Shown one piece after another: positions 8,743 through 18,492 of a stretch of 64,000 nt of DNA. Below the pieces are notes generated by a model, which saw only the letters and a program-made list of their open reading frames with translations, was not told the origin of the DNA and searched no databases. The position numbers and the translations under genes were made by a program. The stretch spans positions 496,001 to 560,000 of the forward strand of contig NZ_JBBPEU010000001.1 of assembly GCF_040225985.1 (NCBI RefSeq). Direction: 5' to 3'. Each line of letters opens with the position of its first letter. Positions within the stretch are counted from its first letter, which is position 1. This DNA is from Shimia sp040225985 (GTDB taxonomy: Bacteria > Pseudomonadota > Alphaproteobacteria > Rhodobacterales > Rhodobacteraceae).

Positions 8743-10404
8743 TCAGGTCCAGTGCATTTCCTGCGGACGCAGTTCGAAGGAAATGTGGTGGTTACAGCCT
8801 TCCAAACCGTCGCGGGTGTGGTTGTAAAGCGAACGCCAGTAAGGCTGGATTGTCACTGCATCGTCCTGCAGGATCTTCTCGCCTTGCGCCATCAATTCGC
8901 GACGCTTTTCAACATCCGCGGTGGCCAGAGCCTGCTCAAGGATCGCGTCGAACTCGGGGTTGGCATACCCGAATTCGTTCCATGCCTCGCCCGAACGATA
9001 GGCCAGTGCCCAGATCTGGACGCCCAGCGGACGGTGGTTCCAGTTGGTCGACGAGAACGGGTACTTGACCCAGTCGTTCCAGAAGGTCGAGCCCGGCAGG
9101 ATGGTGCGCTTGACGTTAAAGCCGGCGTCGCGCAGCTGTGCGGCAACTGCATCGGTGGTGTTCTTGCGCCATGCGTCGTCAATCGAATGGATCTCCATTT
9201 CGAAGTCAGCCATGCCTGCTTCTTTCAGCAGGGCAAGCGCACCTGCCGGATCATGTGCCGGGGCACCGATATCGGCAAACTCGGGGTGTGCCGGGCCAAC
9301 GTGGTGGTTATGCGCGGTGATGCCACGACCGTCATAGCCCAGCTCGAGCAGCACGTTGTTGTCGACGGCCATTGCGATTGCCTTGCGGACGCGCGGGTCT
9401 GCATAGGGTTTCTTGCCATCGACTTCGGCCAGTTGGTTCGGACGGATTACGATGGTCGCCATGGTGACAACTTCGTTTTCACGCCAACCATCAAGCGTCG
9501 AGATCAGGTCGATGAACTCGCCATCTACCGAATAGGTGGCGTCGATTTCGTCAGCTTCTGCCGCCGCAACCCAGGCCGCCGGGTCGGTGCCATAGTCGAT
9601 ATACTCGATCCGGTCGAGGAAGGCGCCATTGCCTTCGTTCCACCAGGTGTGGTTCTCGTTGCGGACCAGCACGCTCTTGACGCCAACTTCCAGCGACTCG
9701 GGCAGGTAGGGGCCGGTGCCGATCGGGTTGGTCAGCATATCCGTGGCGTTGTGCGAAGAATGCACGATGGCCGCCGGATAGTCTGCCATGCCAGGGATCA
9801 ACGAAATGTCGGATTTCGGCAGGTTCAGACGTACGGTGTGGCTGTCAACCACTTCAACCGAGCCTTCGATCGCCTTGTTGGTGTCGGGATCGATCAGCGT
9901 GGCGAAACGACCGGCCATCGAGTTGCCTTCGACGTCCTTGTCACACCAGCCGATGATGTTGCGGGCTACGTCCTCTGCGGTGAAATCGTCGCCATTGTTC
10001 CACTTGACGCCCTTGCGAACGTTCAGAGTGTAGGTCTTGGCGTCTTCCGAAATATCCCAGCTCTCGATCAGCGACGGCTTGAAGGTACCGTCGTCTTCAT
10101 AGGTGATGAGGTATTCCAGCCACCCGCGCGAGAAGTTGGCGATCTGCGACCAGTCATAGGTGCGCGGATCTTTAAGGGCGCGCACTTCCATCTGGATGCG
10201 TGCGGTGCCACCGGGTTTGGCGTGGTTTGCCGCGTGCGCAGGCGCTGCCATGCCCAGCATGGCATAAGCCGTGGCCGTTGTGGCCCCAAAGGCGCTGGCC
10301 AGTGCCAGGAACTCGCGGCGGCTTACGGCGTCGTCACCAACTTTGCCCGCCTGGTCCACGATGGATTGCGGCATTGGTTGTCCGTTGCGCTTGAAAAACT
10401 TCAT
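8743..10404 (-). CDS. ABC transporter substrate-binding protein, SBP_bac_5 (peptide/opine type), Tat-exported
   Basis: 553 residues. The N-terminus has a twin-arginine signal (SRREFL at residues 28-33, hydrophobic stretch, cleavage near AHA-A at 57-58), so it is exported folded to the periplasm. The body matches the family-5 solute-binding fold of oligopeptide, dipeptide and glycoside transporters (e.g. YEDDGTFKPSLIESWDIS; DPRVRKAIAMAVDN; LLKEAGMADFEMEI). No matching permease or ATPase gene is present nearby, which is unusual. It is the last gene of the leftward operon, 84 bp after the dioxygenase, and a strong terminator follows. It probably captures the compound degraded by the upstream enzymes. 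Confidence 0.92.
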   Translation of the reverse strand: MKFFKRNGQPMPQSIVDQAGKVGDDAVSRREFLALASAFGATTATAYAMLGMAAPAHAANHAKPGGTARIQMEVRALKDPRTYDWSQIANFSRGWLEYLITYEDDGTFKPSLIESWDISEDAKTYTLNVRKGVKWNNGDDFTAEDVARNIIGWCDKDVEGNSMAGRFATLIDPDTNKAIEGSVEVVDSHTVRLNLPKSDISLIPGMADYPAAIVHSSHNATDMLTNPIGTGPYLPESLEVGVKSVLVRNENHTWWNEGNGAFLDRIEYIDYGTDPAAWVAAAEADEIDATYSVDGEFIDLISTLDGWRENEVVTMATIVIRPNQLAEVDGKKPYADPRVRKAIAMAVDNNVLLELGYDGRGITAHNHHVGPAHPEFADIGAPAHDPAGALALLKEAGMADFEMEIHSIDDAWRKNTTDAVAAQLRDAGFNVKRTILPGSTFWNDWVKYPFSSTNWNHRPLGVQIWALAYRSGEAWNEFGYANPEFDAILEQALATADVEKRRELMAQGEKILQDDAVTIQPYWRSLYNHTRDGLEGCNHHISFELRPQEMHWT

Positions 10405-10488
10405 TTTCTTCCTCTCTGTTGTGTTGGGGGTGAGGCCCCGTTTAGCAGTATGGCTGCATTTGTTTTGGTGACTGTGTCACCGGTTATC

Positions 10489-11373
10489 TCAGGCTTGCGG
10501 GCGCATTTCACCAAGGCCATCTTCGGGCTTCATGGAAATGCAGATGCTCGACAGCTTGCGGGGTTCTTCGTAGGGCCACGGGGTCCCGCGGTGCATGACG
10601 GCACGCTGGTCCCAGATCAGCACATCACCTTCTTGCCAGGCGTGGCTGTAGGCGTAATCATCCTGAGTGCAGAACCCGATCAACTCCTCCAAAAGTTCTT
10701 CACTTTCCAACTCGTTATAACCATCCACAGCATAGGCATGAGATGCAACATATAGCGACTCTTTTTTGTTCACAGGATTTTGCAAAACTGCTTTCCAGTG
10801 CTGAGCTGGCCACTTGTGGAACATGGGCAGCTTGGAAAGCTCTTCCGAGATCTTCGCGCGGGACACGGCATAGTGATGCCAGATGCCGCGATCCCGGATC
10901 TTGTTTTTGAGGTTCTCTGGCATATCCGCCCACGCGGCCCGGGTCGACGCCAATTCCGTATTTCCGCCGGACGAGGGGATCACTCGTCCGATCAGAATAT
11001 TCGTCAATGCCGGTACTGGCAGGAATGTGCTGTCAGAATGCCAAAGCATGTTTGATTGTAGGTTCAGCGTGTGCAGGTCCATCTGGTCTGTAACCGACCC
11101 GTCCTGTCGAATATTCGACACTTCGGGGACCTTGAATGTTTCATCCGGCTTTCTTTCATCTGCATTGCGATCCTCGATTTCTCCGAAAAGTTGAGAAAAC
11201 GCGATGTGCTGCTCATCTGTGATCGCCTGATTCCGCAAGAGAAGCGCCGAATGTTCTTCGAACAGCGCGCGCAATTCTGGGAACAGGTGGTCCTTGGTGA
11301 CGTCGGCAATCTGCAGGCCGTGGACTTCGACGCCAAAGGACTTGGTGAGCGGTGTCGTTTCAATCTGTGTCAT
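10489..11373 (-). CDS. TauD/TfdA-family Fe(II)/2-oxoglutarate dioxygenase
   Basis: 294 residues. The iron triad is visible as H112-x-D114 (WHSDSTF) and H261 (VMHRGTPW), with R272 placed to bind the 2-oxoglutarate carboxylate. The family oxidises sulfonates, phenoxyacids, carnitine precursors and other small organics, releasing succinate and CO2. The gene starts 10 bp after the FAD-linked oxidase gene and precedes the solute-binding protein gene, so the substrate probably enters through that transporter. Taurine itself is not indicated because no taurine ABC or sulfite genes are nearby. Confidence 0.9.
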   Translation of the reverse strand: MTQIETTPLTKSFGVEVHGLQIADVTKDHLFPELRALFEEHSALLLRNQAITDEQHIAFSQLFGEIEDRNADERKPDETFKVPEVSNIRQDGSVTDQMDLHTLNLQSNMLWHSDSTFLPVPALTNILIGRVIPSSGGNTELASTRAAWADMPENLKNKIRDRGIWHHYAVSRAKISEELSKLPMFHKWPAQHWKAVLQNPVNKKESLYVASHAYAVDGYNELESEELLEELIGFCTQDDYAYSHAWQEGDVLIWDQRAVMHRGTPWPYEEPRKLSSICISMKPEDGLGEMRPQA

Positions 11374-11383
11374 GGTTTGGTTC

Positions 11384-12793
11384 TCAGGCTGGGATCAGGG
11401 CTTCAATTTCTTCGGGGCTCAGGTGTTGGACGTTGGGCCATTCGCGCGATTTTGGCGAGTTCAACAACCCCTTCGGGTCCATACGTTTCTTCCATGCAAG
11501 ATGGCGATAGTCGGCATTCTTCAGGCCACCGCCTTCCACCATGCAGATATGAGCATCGAACACCGGAAAGCCGTTTTCTTCGTAGATCGACTCGATTTCG
11601 CGCAGACGTTCTTCGGTGCTGTACCAGACGATTGGCAAATCAAAGCTCACGACCTGCCCGTCTAGCAGCGCGAATTCATGGTGCATCCAGACGTCATCGC
11701 CCAGTTTCGGGCCAAGATCGGCAATCGCGTTCGCATCCGGAGGGGTAGGGCAGCCGACCTGAAGATAGGTCGCCGAGCGATCCGCCTTCAGTACCTGCAA
11801 CGTGGTGTGGTTATAGGCGAATTCGAACACGTGCGGCAGGCCCGCCTTTCCAAGTTCTGCCTCTGACATGGCCAGATCGACGCTGCCGCCCTGGTCGGCG
11901 ATCAGCGCGCGATAGGCATCCATATCCTCGACCGGCACAAGCGAAGTCATCAGGTGTTTGCCGGGACGCAGATGGCCTGCCAGACGCGGAAAATACTCGC
12001 AAATTCGCGCCTCGACAGTCGAGACAAGTTTCCGGCCGATATTATCCGCTTTGGCAAGGGTATAGGCTGCGGCATAGGTTTCTGGATAGGTGTCGAACGT
12101 CGCCATGCACCCGATCCAGTCGCGACGGGGCACCGTGCGCAGGGTGACTTCGGTAATCACACCGTTCAGGCCCCAGGCGTGATGTATGTGATTCACGTCA
12201 TCCCCTTTGAAAAGCCGCTCTTCCGGTGTCTCGGACACATTCATGGCTTTCAGCGACACGATGTTACCGGGGTCGCGCAGCATACCGTTGGCGATCGAGC
12301 CAATGCCCGAAGACCCCCCAGCGATAAAGCCCCCAATTGTGGCGATATCCTGCGTGGACGGGAAAATCGCTAGCTCCCACCCTTTTTCGTGCAGGGCTTT
12401 GTTGATTTCCTCGATATTGGCACCGGCTTCGGCGGTGACGAAGCCTTCGCCGATTTCAAGAATACGGTTCATGCCGGTGGTCTCGATGATCAGGCCGCCA
12501 TTCAACGGCACGGCCTGTCCATAGTTGCCAGTCCCACCGCCCCGCAACGTGATTGGGGCATCATGCGCGTAGGCGACCTTGAGGCAGTGCGCCATTTCAT
12601 CCGAGGTTTTCGGGACGGCAACGAGATCGCCAAAGCTGCGTCGCAATTGCGCGTTCAGGATGGGCGAATACCAGAAAAAGTCGCGCGAGCGTTTCTTGAC
12701 CAGAACCGGTTCCGAAATGGTTTCAACCGGGGACAGGTCTTCTGCGAAAGCCTGCCAGTCAAGTGTGGATTTGCCAGAGATTGAGTCAGTCAT
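11384..12793 (-). CDS. FAD-linked oxidase (FAD_binding_4; GlcD/VAO superfamily)
   Basis: 469 residues. The PP-loop FAD domain is clear (LRGGGTGNYGQAVPLNGGLI near residue 85; FPSTQDIATIGGFIAGGSSG near 145) and the C-terminal half resembles the cap of D-lactate/glycolate oxidase-type enzymes. It probably oxidises an alcohol, hydroxy acid or amine-derived intermediate. The start overlaps the end of the amidohydrolase gene by eight bases, so it is translated with it. No signal peptide is seen; the enzyme is cytoplasmic or peripheral. Confidence 0.88.
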   Translation of the reverse strand: MTDSISGKSTLDWQAFAEDLSPVETISEPVLVKKRSRDFFWYSPILNAQLRRSFGDLVAVPKTSDEMAHCLKVAYAHDAPITLRGGGTGNYGQAVPLNGGLIIETTGMNRILEIGEGFVTAEAGANIEEINKALHEKGWELAIFPSTQDIATIGGFIAGGSSGIGSIANGMLRDPGNIVSLKAMNVSETPEERLFKGDDVNHIHHAWGLNGVITEVTLRTVPRRDWIGCMATFDTYPETYAAAYTLAKADNIGRKLVSTVEARICEYFPRLAGHLRPGKHLMTSLVPVEDMDAYRALIADQGGSVDLAMSEAELGKAGLPHVFEFAYNHTTLQVLKADRSATYLQVGCPTPPDANAIADLGPKLGDDVWMHHEFALLDGQVVSFDLPIVWYSTEERLREIESIYEENGFPVFDAHICMVEGGGLKNADYRHLAWKKRMDPKGLLNSPKSREWPNVQHLSPEEIEALIPA

Positions 12794-14006
12794 TTTGTAC
12801 CTCGAAAACGGTGGTGGCAGGGCGCAATGGCGCCCCGCAAATCAGAGTGGAAAGATCTGTCGCATCAGATAGCAGCAGGTCGTCCAAAGGTGCGCCATTC
12901 AGGCGCGGCGCGGGACGGCCGATGGCTTGTGCGGCATTCGTCGTGATGGTCTCGAGCCATTGATCCAGCGGTGGATCGAGATGCGCGGTCAGAACGGCCA
13001 GTTGCAGTGCATACATCGGGTCATGCCGCCCGACTGGGCAAAAGGCATCACGCACGTTGTCAGTGCCCACGACAAGCGACACGCCGCCTCGGACCAGTTC
13101 ATGCGCCAGCGTGACGCCGCGCGATGAGGGGGTCCCGCCATTGCGCCCCTGAAGATAAAGGTTGGTCGATGGCAGCATCGCAACGCTGATCCCGGCCTCG
13201 GCAAGCTTTTCAATGATTCGCTTCTGGCCAAAGGCGCACCGTAGCGACAGGCTGACAGCGTGCCCGCACAGGATTGGCCCTTCGAACCGGGTTTCCAGCG
13301 CGATGTCGGCGATCTTTTCAAGTCCGTTCAGATCCGGATCAAGGCCTTCGTCAACGTGGAAATCCAATGGAAGGCCGCGTTCGGCAGCGATTTTGAAAAT
13401 ACTGCGCAGACCGTCTTCAAGCTGGTTTTGTCCGAAGATGAAACTGCCAAGGGCGTGACCGTCCGGAATCGCCGCGACCACCTGTGCGGCATAGGCGGGG
13501 TCGGCCATCTGTTCCACGCCGACAAGGGCCGAGAGCTGCAGGTCAGGACGGCCGTGTTCCTGGGCAAGCTCCAGCAGAACAGACCAGCTGCGCGGGGCCG
13601 CAGCATCTTCCCCCCAATCCACGTGGCTGCGGATCGTGGCTGTGCCTGCTTCTGCGAATTCTTTCAGGCCCCGCTGCGCGCGGGTGCGAATGTCGTCATC
13701 GCTCCAGTTGATCTTGTCGGCGCGTTGTGCCGCGATGGCCTGTACCAGATTGCCGCCCACATCGGGCAAACGTTCGACACTGTGACATTTGTCGAGATGG
13801 CAGTGCGCCTCGATTAGGCGCGGCATGAGAATCTGGCCGGCACCTTGCACCTTGGGCGGACGCATTCCGATCACATGGTGGTCGACCGTAATGACATCCC
13901 CGCGCAGAAAGGCGCCGTCTTCGATCCCGTCAAAGCCGGTGTCGGGATCCAGAAACCGCTTGGGGATCTTAAGATCAGGAAGGATTTTTCTGTTCGACTG
14001 TTTCAT
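12786..14006 (-). CDS. Amidohydrolase, cytosine/isoguanine-deaminase-like
   Basis: 406 residues of the metal-dependent amidohydrolase barrel. The metal-binding HCHLDK follows the first strand (LMPRLIEAHCHLDKCHS), and further ligands lie in FHVDEGLDPD (near residue 215), LCGHAVSLS (near 250) and GTDNVRDAF (near 310). The sequence best fits the cytosine deaminase-like subgroup, which also acts on triazines, hydantoins and other cyclic C-N compounds. It overlaps creatininase by four bases upstream and the oxidase by eight downstream. The substrate is not known. Confidence 0.87.
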   Translation of the reverse strand: MKQSNRKILPDLKIPKRFLDPDTGFDGIEDGAFLRGDVITVDHHVIGMRPPKVQGAGQILMPRLIEAHCHLDKCHSVERLPDVGGNLVQAIAAQRADKINWSDDDIRTRAQRGLKEFAEAGTATIRSHVDWGEDAAAPRSWSVLLELAQEHGRPDLQLSALVGVEQMADPAYAAQVVAAIPDGHALGSFIFGQNQLEDGLRSIFKIAAERGLPLDFHVDEGLDPDLNGLEKIADIALETRFEGPILCGHAVSLSLRCAFGQKRIIEKLAEAGISVAMLPSTNLYLQGRNGGTPSSRGVTLAHELVRGGVSLVVGTDNVRDAFCPVGRHDPMYALQLAVLTAHLDPPLDQWLETITTNAAQAIGRPAPRLNGAPLDDLLLSDATDLSTLICGAPLRPATTVFEVQND

Positions 14007-14800
14007 GACGCAGGCTCAAACTTGGCAAATTCAACAAGGAAGTCGGCAAAGTTTCGCGCGGCAGAGTCGAGCATCGCCTCACCTTTGGCGATCGAGCCAG
14101 CCGAGGCATCTCCACAGACCCCCGATGCCTGAAGATCATCTATCACCCAGCCTGGACGTGCGGCCTGACCGTTCAGGCCCGTCCACCGCATGTCACTCTG
14201 CCATTGGCGGCTTTTCGGCGGGCTGTTGGCGGCTTGGTCCATATCCACAAGGTCAGGGCGGGTGGCGAGCATTGCGGATGTTTCGATATCCCCGGCATGC
14301 AGGTCATGGGCCGAATCTGCGAGATCGATCAGCCCTTCGGTTTCGGTGAAACCAAACCACGACGCGTGCGCGGCAATCAAACCATGCGCCACGCGCAGTT
14401 CGCGCACCGCGATTTCCAGAATGGCGGTGTTGCCACCATGTCCGTTCACCAAAACCAAGCGCCTGACGCCGGCGCGGGCGACGCTGGCCCCGATATCTTC
14501 GAGCATCGCCAGCAGGGTTCGCGCGGACAGGGTCAGCGTGCCGGCATGGGCAAGGTGTTCATTGCTTTTGGTAATGGTCAAGGTGGGCAAGATCAGCGCG
14601 TGGGTGTCTGCCTTCCACTGGGGCAGGCTGCGCGAGAGCACGGCGTCGGTCAGTGTTGAGTCGACCGAAAGCGGCAAATGCGGGCCGTGCTGTTCTGTGG
14701 CGCCCAGCGGCAGAATCGCGATCGTGTCTTCCGGCAAATCGGCAAAGTCTGGTGCTTTCAGATCGGCCCAGTAGCCTTGCCAACGATTGGGTCGGGTCAT
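14003..14800 (-). CDS. Creatininase-family amidohydrolase
   Basis: 265 residues from the ATG at 14800, which has GGAGAGAG upstream; a longer frame to 14860 lacks such a site. Metal ligands typical of creatininase appear as TEQHGPHLPLSVDST (Glu, His, Asp), NGHGGN, and HAGDIETSAML. The family opens cyclic amides (creatinine, formamides of FAPy, mycofactocin peptides). No mycofactocin genes are nearby, so that role is unlikely here. It is the promoter-proximal gene of the five-gene leftward operon and is coupled to the deaminase-like gene by an ATGA overlap. Confidence 0.9.
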   Translation of the reverse strand: MTRPNRWQGYWADLKAPDFADLPEDTIAILPLGATEQHGPHLPLSVDSTLTDAVLSRSLPQWKADTHALILPTLTITKSNEHLAHAGTLTLSARTLLAMLEDIGASVARAGVRRLVLVNGHGGNTAILEIAVRELRVAHGLIAAHASWFGFTETEGLIDLADSAHDLHAGDIETSAMLATRPDLVDMDQAANSPPKSRQWQSDMRWTGLNGQAARPGWVIDDLQASGVCGDASAGSIAKGEAMLDSAARNFADFLVEFAKFEPAS

Positions 14801-15048
14801 GTCTCTCTCCGGTCGGCGGCAGCACGACGCGGGCAGCGACCAATATAGTCGAGACCACACGCCCAGCCCCGCAAGGTTGGTCGTTTGGCCCTCGAAACGA
14901 TCTGTGCCAGAGATGAACCAAACCTAGGACAGTTTGTGCCCCCTTTCAAGGGATCGGTGTAACATGCAGGACTCACCTTGGTTTGAAGCTGCCTGAGACG
15001 TCTGCAAATCGCGCCCTGCCATGTTAAACAGAATCTGTTGGTCAGAGC

Positions 15049-16095
15049 ATGTCAGGGCAGCGAGTGAGAGTTCTTTCGGTAACATCGATGCGGGACGAGG
15101 GCCCCTATCTGCTTGAGTGGATTGCCCATCATCGGGCTGCGGGTATGACCGACTTTCTGGTGTATTCCAATGACTGCGCCGACGGCACGGATGATATGTT
15201 GGACAAGTTGCAGGATGCTGGCGTCCTGACCCATGTGCGTCACGAAAAACCCGCCCGAAAGTCTATCCAGTGGCAGGCTCTGCGCTCGGCGTGGAAACAT
15301 CCAATGCGCAAGGCGTCTGACTGGGTCTTGGTGTCCGATGTGGATGAGTTCGTGAACATCCATGTGCCGGGACACACTTTCGCGGATTTGCTGGCCAGTA
15401 TTCCCGGCGACACGGACGTGGTGATCCTGCCTTGGCGTCTGTTTGGCCACAATAACGAGCTTGATATCAAAGACCGTCCGGTGACCGAACAGTTCACGCG
15501 TGCCATACCGCCTGACACGGCCTATCCGGTTTCGGCGGGGTTTTTCAAAACGCTGTTCCGGACCAAGGGGCCGTTCAACCAGCTTGGGGTGCACCGACCC
15601 CAGCAAAAAACCGCCGCACTGCCGCGTTTCGTGGACGGGTCGGGCGCGGCGCTGCCCGAAGGGTTCGCGGCCAATCCGAAACGGCTGTCGCTGTTCATGA
15701 TTTCTCAGGGGCGGGCCAAGGTCGAACTTAATCACTATTCGATCCGGTCGGCGGCTGGCTTCCTGGTCAAGAGTGCGCGTGGTCTGCCCAACCGGTCACA
15801 CAAGAACGTTGACCTGGCCTATTGGGTGGAACGCAACTTCAACACCGTAGAAGACCAGACGATTGCCGCGATGCGACCGGCCACGCGCCAGATCCTGCTC
15901 GAACTGCTGCAAATCGACGGCGTTGCAAAGCTACATAAGCAGGCCGTGGCGTGGCATCAGAACCGGTTCCGCGAATTGATCCGTGAGGAACCCTATCACC
16001 GGTTGCTGACCCAGATTCTGACGGCGTCCGGATCCGAGGTTCTGCCGCTGGAATTGCAGCAACAGCTGGTTCGGTGGTATCAGGACATAAAATAA
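15049..16095 (+). CDS. Glycosyltransferase (Glyco_tranf_2_4 / GT92-like)
   Basis: 348 residues. The N-terminal GT-A fold begins at VLSVTSMRDEGPYLLEWIAH, with NDCADGTDDMLD and the metal-binding DVD in VSDVDEFVNI near residue 100. Downstream, LFGHN and FFKTLFRTKG are conserved features of the family. It probably transfers a sugar from a nucleotide sugar to a surface glycan or lipid. No membrane helix is seen. It is the first of four rightward genes; the next gene repeats this domain in its C-terminal half. About 250 bp without a gene precede it, which should hold the cluster promoter. Confidence 0.86.
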   Translation: MSGQRVRVLSVTSMRDEGPYLLEWIAHHRAAGMTDFLVYSNDCADGTDDMLDKLQDAGVLTHVRHEKPARKSIQWQALRSAWKHPMRKASDWVLVSDVDEFVNIHVPGHTFADLLASIPGDTDVVILPWRLFGHNNELDIKDRPVTEQFTRAIPPDTAYPVSAGFFKTLFRTKGPFNQLGVHRPQQKTAALPRFVDGSGAALPEGFAANPKRLSLFMISQGRAKVELNHYSIRSAAGFLVKSARGLPNRSHKNVDLAYWVERNFNTVEDQTIAAMRPATRQILLELLQIDGVAKLHKQAVAWHQNRFRELIREEPYHRLLTQILTASGSEVLPLELQQQLVRWYQDIK

Positions 16096-16142
16096 CAACA
16101 GTCATAGTGGGGCAAAACGCCCTGAAACGAGCAGGTTAAAAA

Positions 16143-18383
16143 ATGCCTTCGACGGATTTCCATCGACGCATCATCAAGCATCAAAAACTAGGCGACGGGA
16201 TCGTTCTTGCTGCGGTCCGGCGTCCAGATGGAACGGCGCAATCTTATTTTGCCGTGGGAACATCTGCGGACCAGATCAAACCGGCAAGGGATACGCAGAT
16301 TACGATGATCCGCAGCGTCGGGGACGGGATGATCGTGACCACGGAAGGGGAAGATCCCCCTTGCCTGTCGGTAGGTGAAGACAGCGCGACGGTTGATCTG
16401 CTGGACAACGAACAAGACCTGTTTGCTGGATTGAATGCGTTTCTGGCAATCAGAAACGGCGAGAGCGCCGAGGCCACCCTTGAGTGGCTGACCTATCATG
16501 TTGAGACGCAGGGCCTCGAGGCGGTGCTGATCCTTGACCGGACCGCACCGGACAGCGACGAAACCTATGCAAAGGTGCTGAAAAAGGGTCTGAAGTCTAT
16601 CGAGGGGCTCAAATGCCTTGTGCATGTCCAGCTGGATTATCCTTTGGGTCACCCCGATCTGCCATCCGAAGCCCATCCATTCAACGCGCCCGATGCGCCA
16701 GGCAAGGACCGTATGGAAGTTCCCAAGGGGGCGCCGTGGGAATCGCCCCAGCGTGAGTTGCAACTGTTCGAATGGGCACGTCACCAGTATCTGGACAGGG
16801 CGCGCGCCGTGGCGCTTTTGGATATTTCCGATCTGGTCATGCCGCGCGACGGCGTCGGGTCGGTTTTTGATTTCGCGGTGCAATCCCGCACCGGGTCTGT
16901 CGTGCTGGCGGGGCGTCATTGCTACCCGTGGCGCAGCCGGAACGGCGCGGACGCACGGTTTGCCGATCACATCTGTGTGCAGTTTGATGCGACCAAACTT
17001 CGCCGACGATGGTGTGTTGCCCCTGAAAAGGCCGGGCCGGACTCGGTCTGGCGTCTTGTGCGCATCGTCGGCACCAAGCCCGGCGCAAAAGAATGGGTGC
17101 CGTTCTTCCGTTTCATGGGGCTACGCCATCCGACGGATTCGGTGTCCTCGATTGTGCCAAAGACCTCCCTGGTTGAAGAAGAAGCGCTGCTTGCCCTCTC
17201 AAAAGTGCGTTTCACCTACAAGCCCGTACGGATGCCCGTTCTCGAACGTCCCAAGGTGGACCCCAACAGCAACCGTACCTGCATCATAACTTGTATGAAG
17301 AACGAGGGGCCTTTCATCCTAGAGTGGGTCGCCTATCACCGTGCGATCGGGGTGGAAGATTTTATCGTCTACACCAATGACTGCACTGACGGGACGGATG
17401 ATTTTCTGGATCTTCTACAGGCAAAGGGCATCCTTCAGCACAGGGATAATCCGTTCAAAGGCACGGGCCTGAAGCCACAGCATGCGGCCCTGCAAGCCGG
17501 AGAAAAGGAAGAGATCGTCCAGAATGCCGATTGGGTGATCTCGATGGATGTGGACGAGTTCATCAATATCAAGACGGGCAAAGGTTGCTTGCCTGATCTT
17601 TTTAAGGCGGTGGGCGACGCGAATATGATTTCCTGCACATGGCGTCTATTTGGCAATTCGGACATTCACGAATATGTCGATGAGCCCCTGATCGCCCAGT
17701 ATGACAAGTGCGCGCGCGAGATGACCCGCAAGCCCCATCAGGCGTGGGGATTCAAGACGCTATTCCGCAATATCGGTCTTTTTAAGAAACTGGGGGTGCA
17801 TCGCCCAAAGGGCTTGAACCCACAGCTTTGGGATGAAATCCGATGGGTGAACGGATCTGGCAAACCTCTGCCCAAGGACATGTACCGCAATGCATGGCGC
17901 TCGACTTCGGACACGGTTGGGTATGATCTCGTGCAGTTGAACCATTATGCGGTGCGGTCTGCCGAGAGTTTTTTGGTCAAGCGCGACCGTGGGCGGGTGA
18001 ACCATGTCGATCGGGATCAGGGGCTGGCCTACTGGTTCCGGATGAACAACAACTCGGTCACTGATACATCCATCCAGCGTATGATCCCCCTGCTGCAGGC
18101 GGAAATGGATCACCTTCTGGCCGACCCCGAGATTGCCGAGGCTCATCATTTCTGTGTGGACAAACATCGGGGCAAGATCGACGCGCTGAAAGCGACCCCC
18201 AACTATGCGAAGTTCTATCAGGATCTGACCGGCCCCCGGATGGAGCAGCTTTCCAAGCTGCATCACATTTTCGGGGCAAACGTGTTTCTGGCGGGGCCGG
18301 ATGTCATTCCCGATGAAATTGTCCGCGATGATCATCCCGAAGGGTTTTTCTTTACAGTCGAGAAACAGGATACGGCCCACTAA
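16143..18383 (+). CDS. Double-domain glycosyltransferase with degenerate N-terminal copy
   Basis: 746 residues, about twice the size of its upstream neighbour. The C-terminal half (from about residue 378) is a full Glyco_tranf_2_4 domain: CIITCMKNEGPFILEWVAYH, NDCTDGTDDFLD, and the metal site DVDEFINI. The N-terminal half follows the same order (EWLTYHVETQGLEAVLILDR; ALLDISDLVMP) but the Asp-x-Asp-Glu position reads DISD and the NDC motif is missing, so it may be a non-catalytic or acceptor-binding copy. Both halves end near a TLFR or FFRF-type segment. It is cytoplasmic, spaced 47 bp from the previous gene, and likely works on the same glycan. Confidence 0.85.
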   Translation: MPSTDFHRRIIKHQKLGDGIVLAAVRRPDGTAQSYFAVGTSADQIKPARDTQITMIRSVGDGMIVTTEGEDPPCLSVGEDSATVDLLDNEQDLFAGLNAFLAIRNGESAEATLEWLTYHVETQGLEAVLILDRTAPDSDETYAKVLKKGLKSIEGLKCLVHVQLDYPLGHPDLPSEAHPFNAPDAPGKDRMEVPKGAPWESPQRELQLFEWARHQYLDRARAVALLDISDLVMPRDGVGSVFDFAVQSRTGSVVLAGRHCYPWRSRNGADARFADHICVQFDATKLRRRWCVAPEKAGPDSVWRLVRIVGTKPGAKEWVPFFRFMGLRHPTDSVSSIVPKTSLVEEEALLALSKVRFTYKPVRMPVLERPKVDPNSNRTCIITCMKNEGPFILEWVAYHRAIGVEDFIVYTNDCTDGTDDFLDLLQAKGILQHRDNPFKGTGLKPQHAALQAGEKEEIVQNADWVISMDVDEFINIKTGKGCLPDLFKAVGDANMISCTWRLFGNSDIHEYVDEPLIAQYDKCAREMTRKPHQAWGFKTLFRNIGLFKKLGVHRPKGLNPQLWDEIRWVNGSGKPLPKDMYRNAWRSTSDTVGYDLVQLNHYAVRSAESFLVKRDRGRVNHVDRDQGLAYWFRMNNNSVTDTSIQRMIPLLQAEMDHLLADPEIAEAHHFCVDKHRGKIDALKATPNYAKFYQDLTGPRMEQLSKLHHIFGANVFLAGPDVIPDEIVRDDHPEGFFFTVEKQDTAH

Positions 18384-18492
18384 GGGAAGGATCACGAGGT
18401 GGCCTAATCTGGACGTTTCGCAGAATAGTCAGAGACAATGAATTGCAGTGTGATAGACTGTTGCAAAACTGAAAACAAAAGACAGAGCAGAA

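Noticed and set aside
8614..10755. 713-residue plus-strand frame antisense to the solute-binding protein gene
   Set aside because: It mirrors the real minus-strand gene; the translation is Arg/Val-rich with no recognisable domain and has no ribosome site. GC-rich codon bias explains the long frame.
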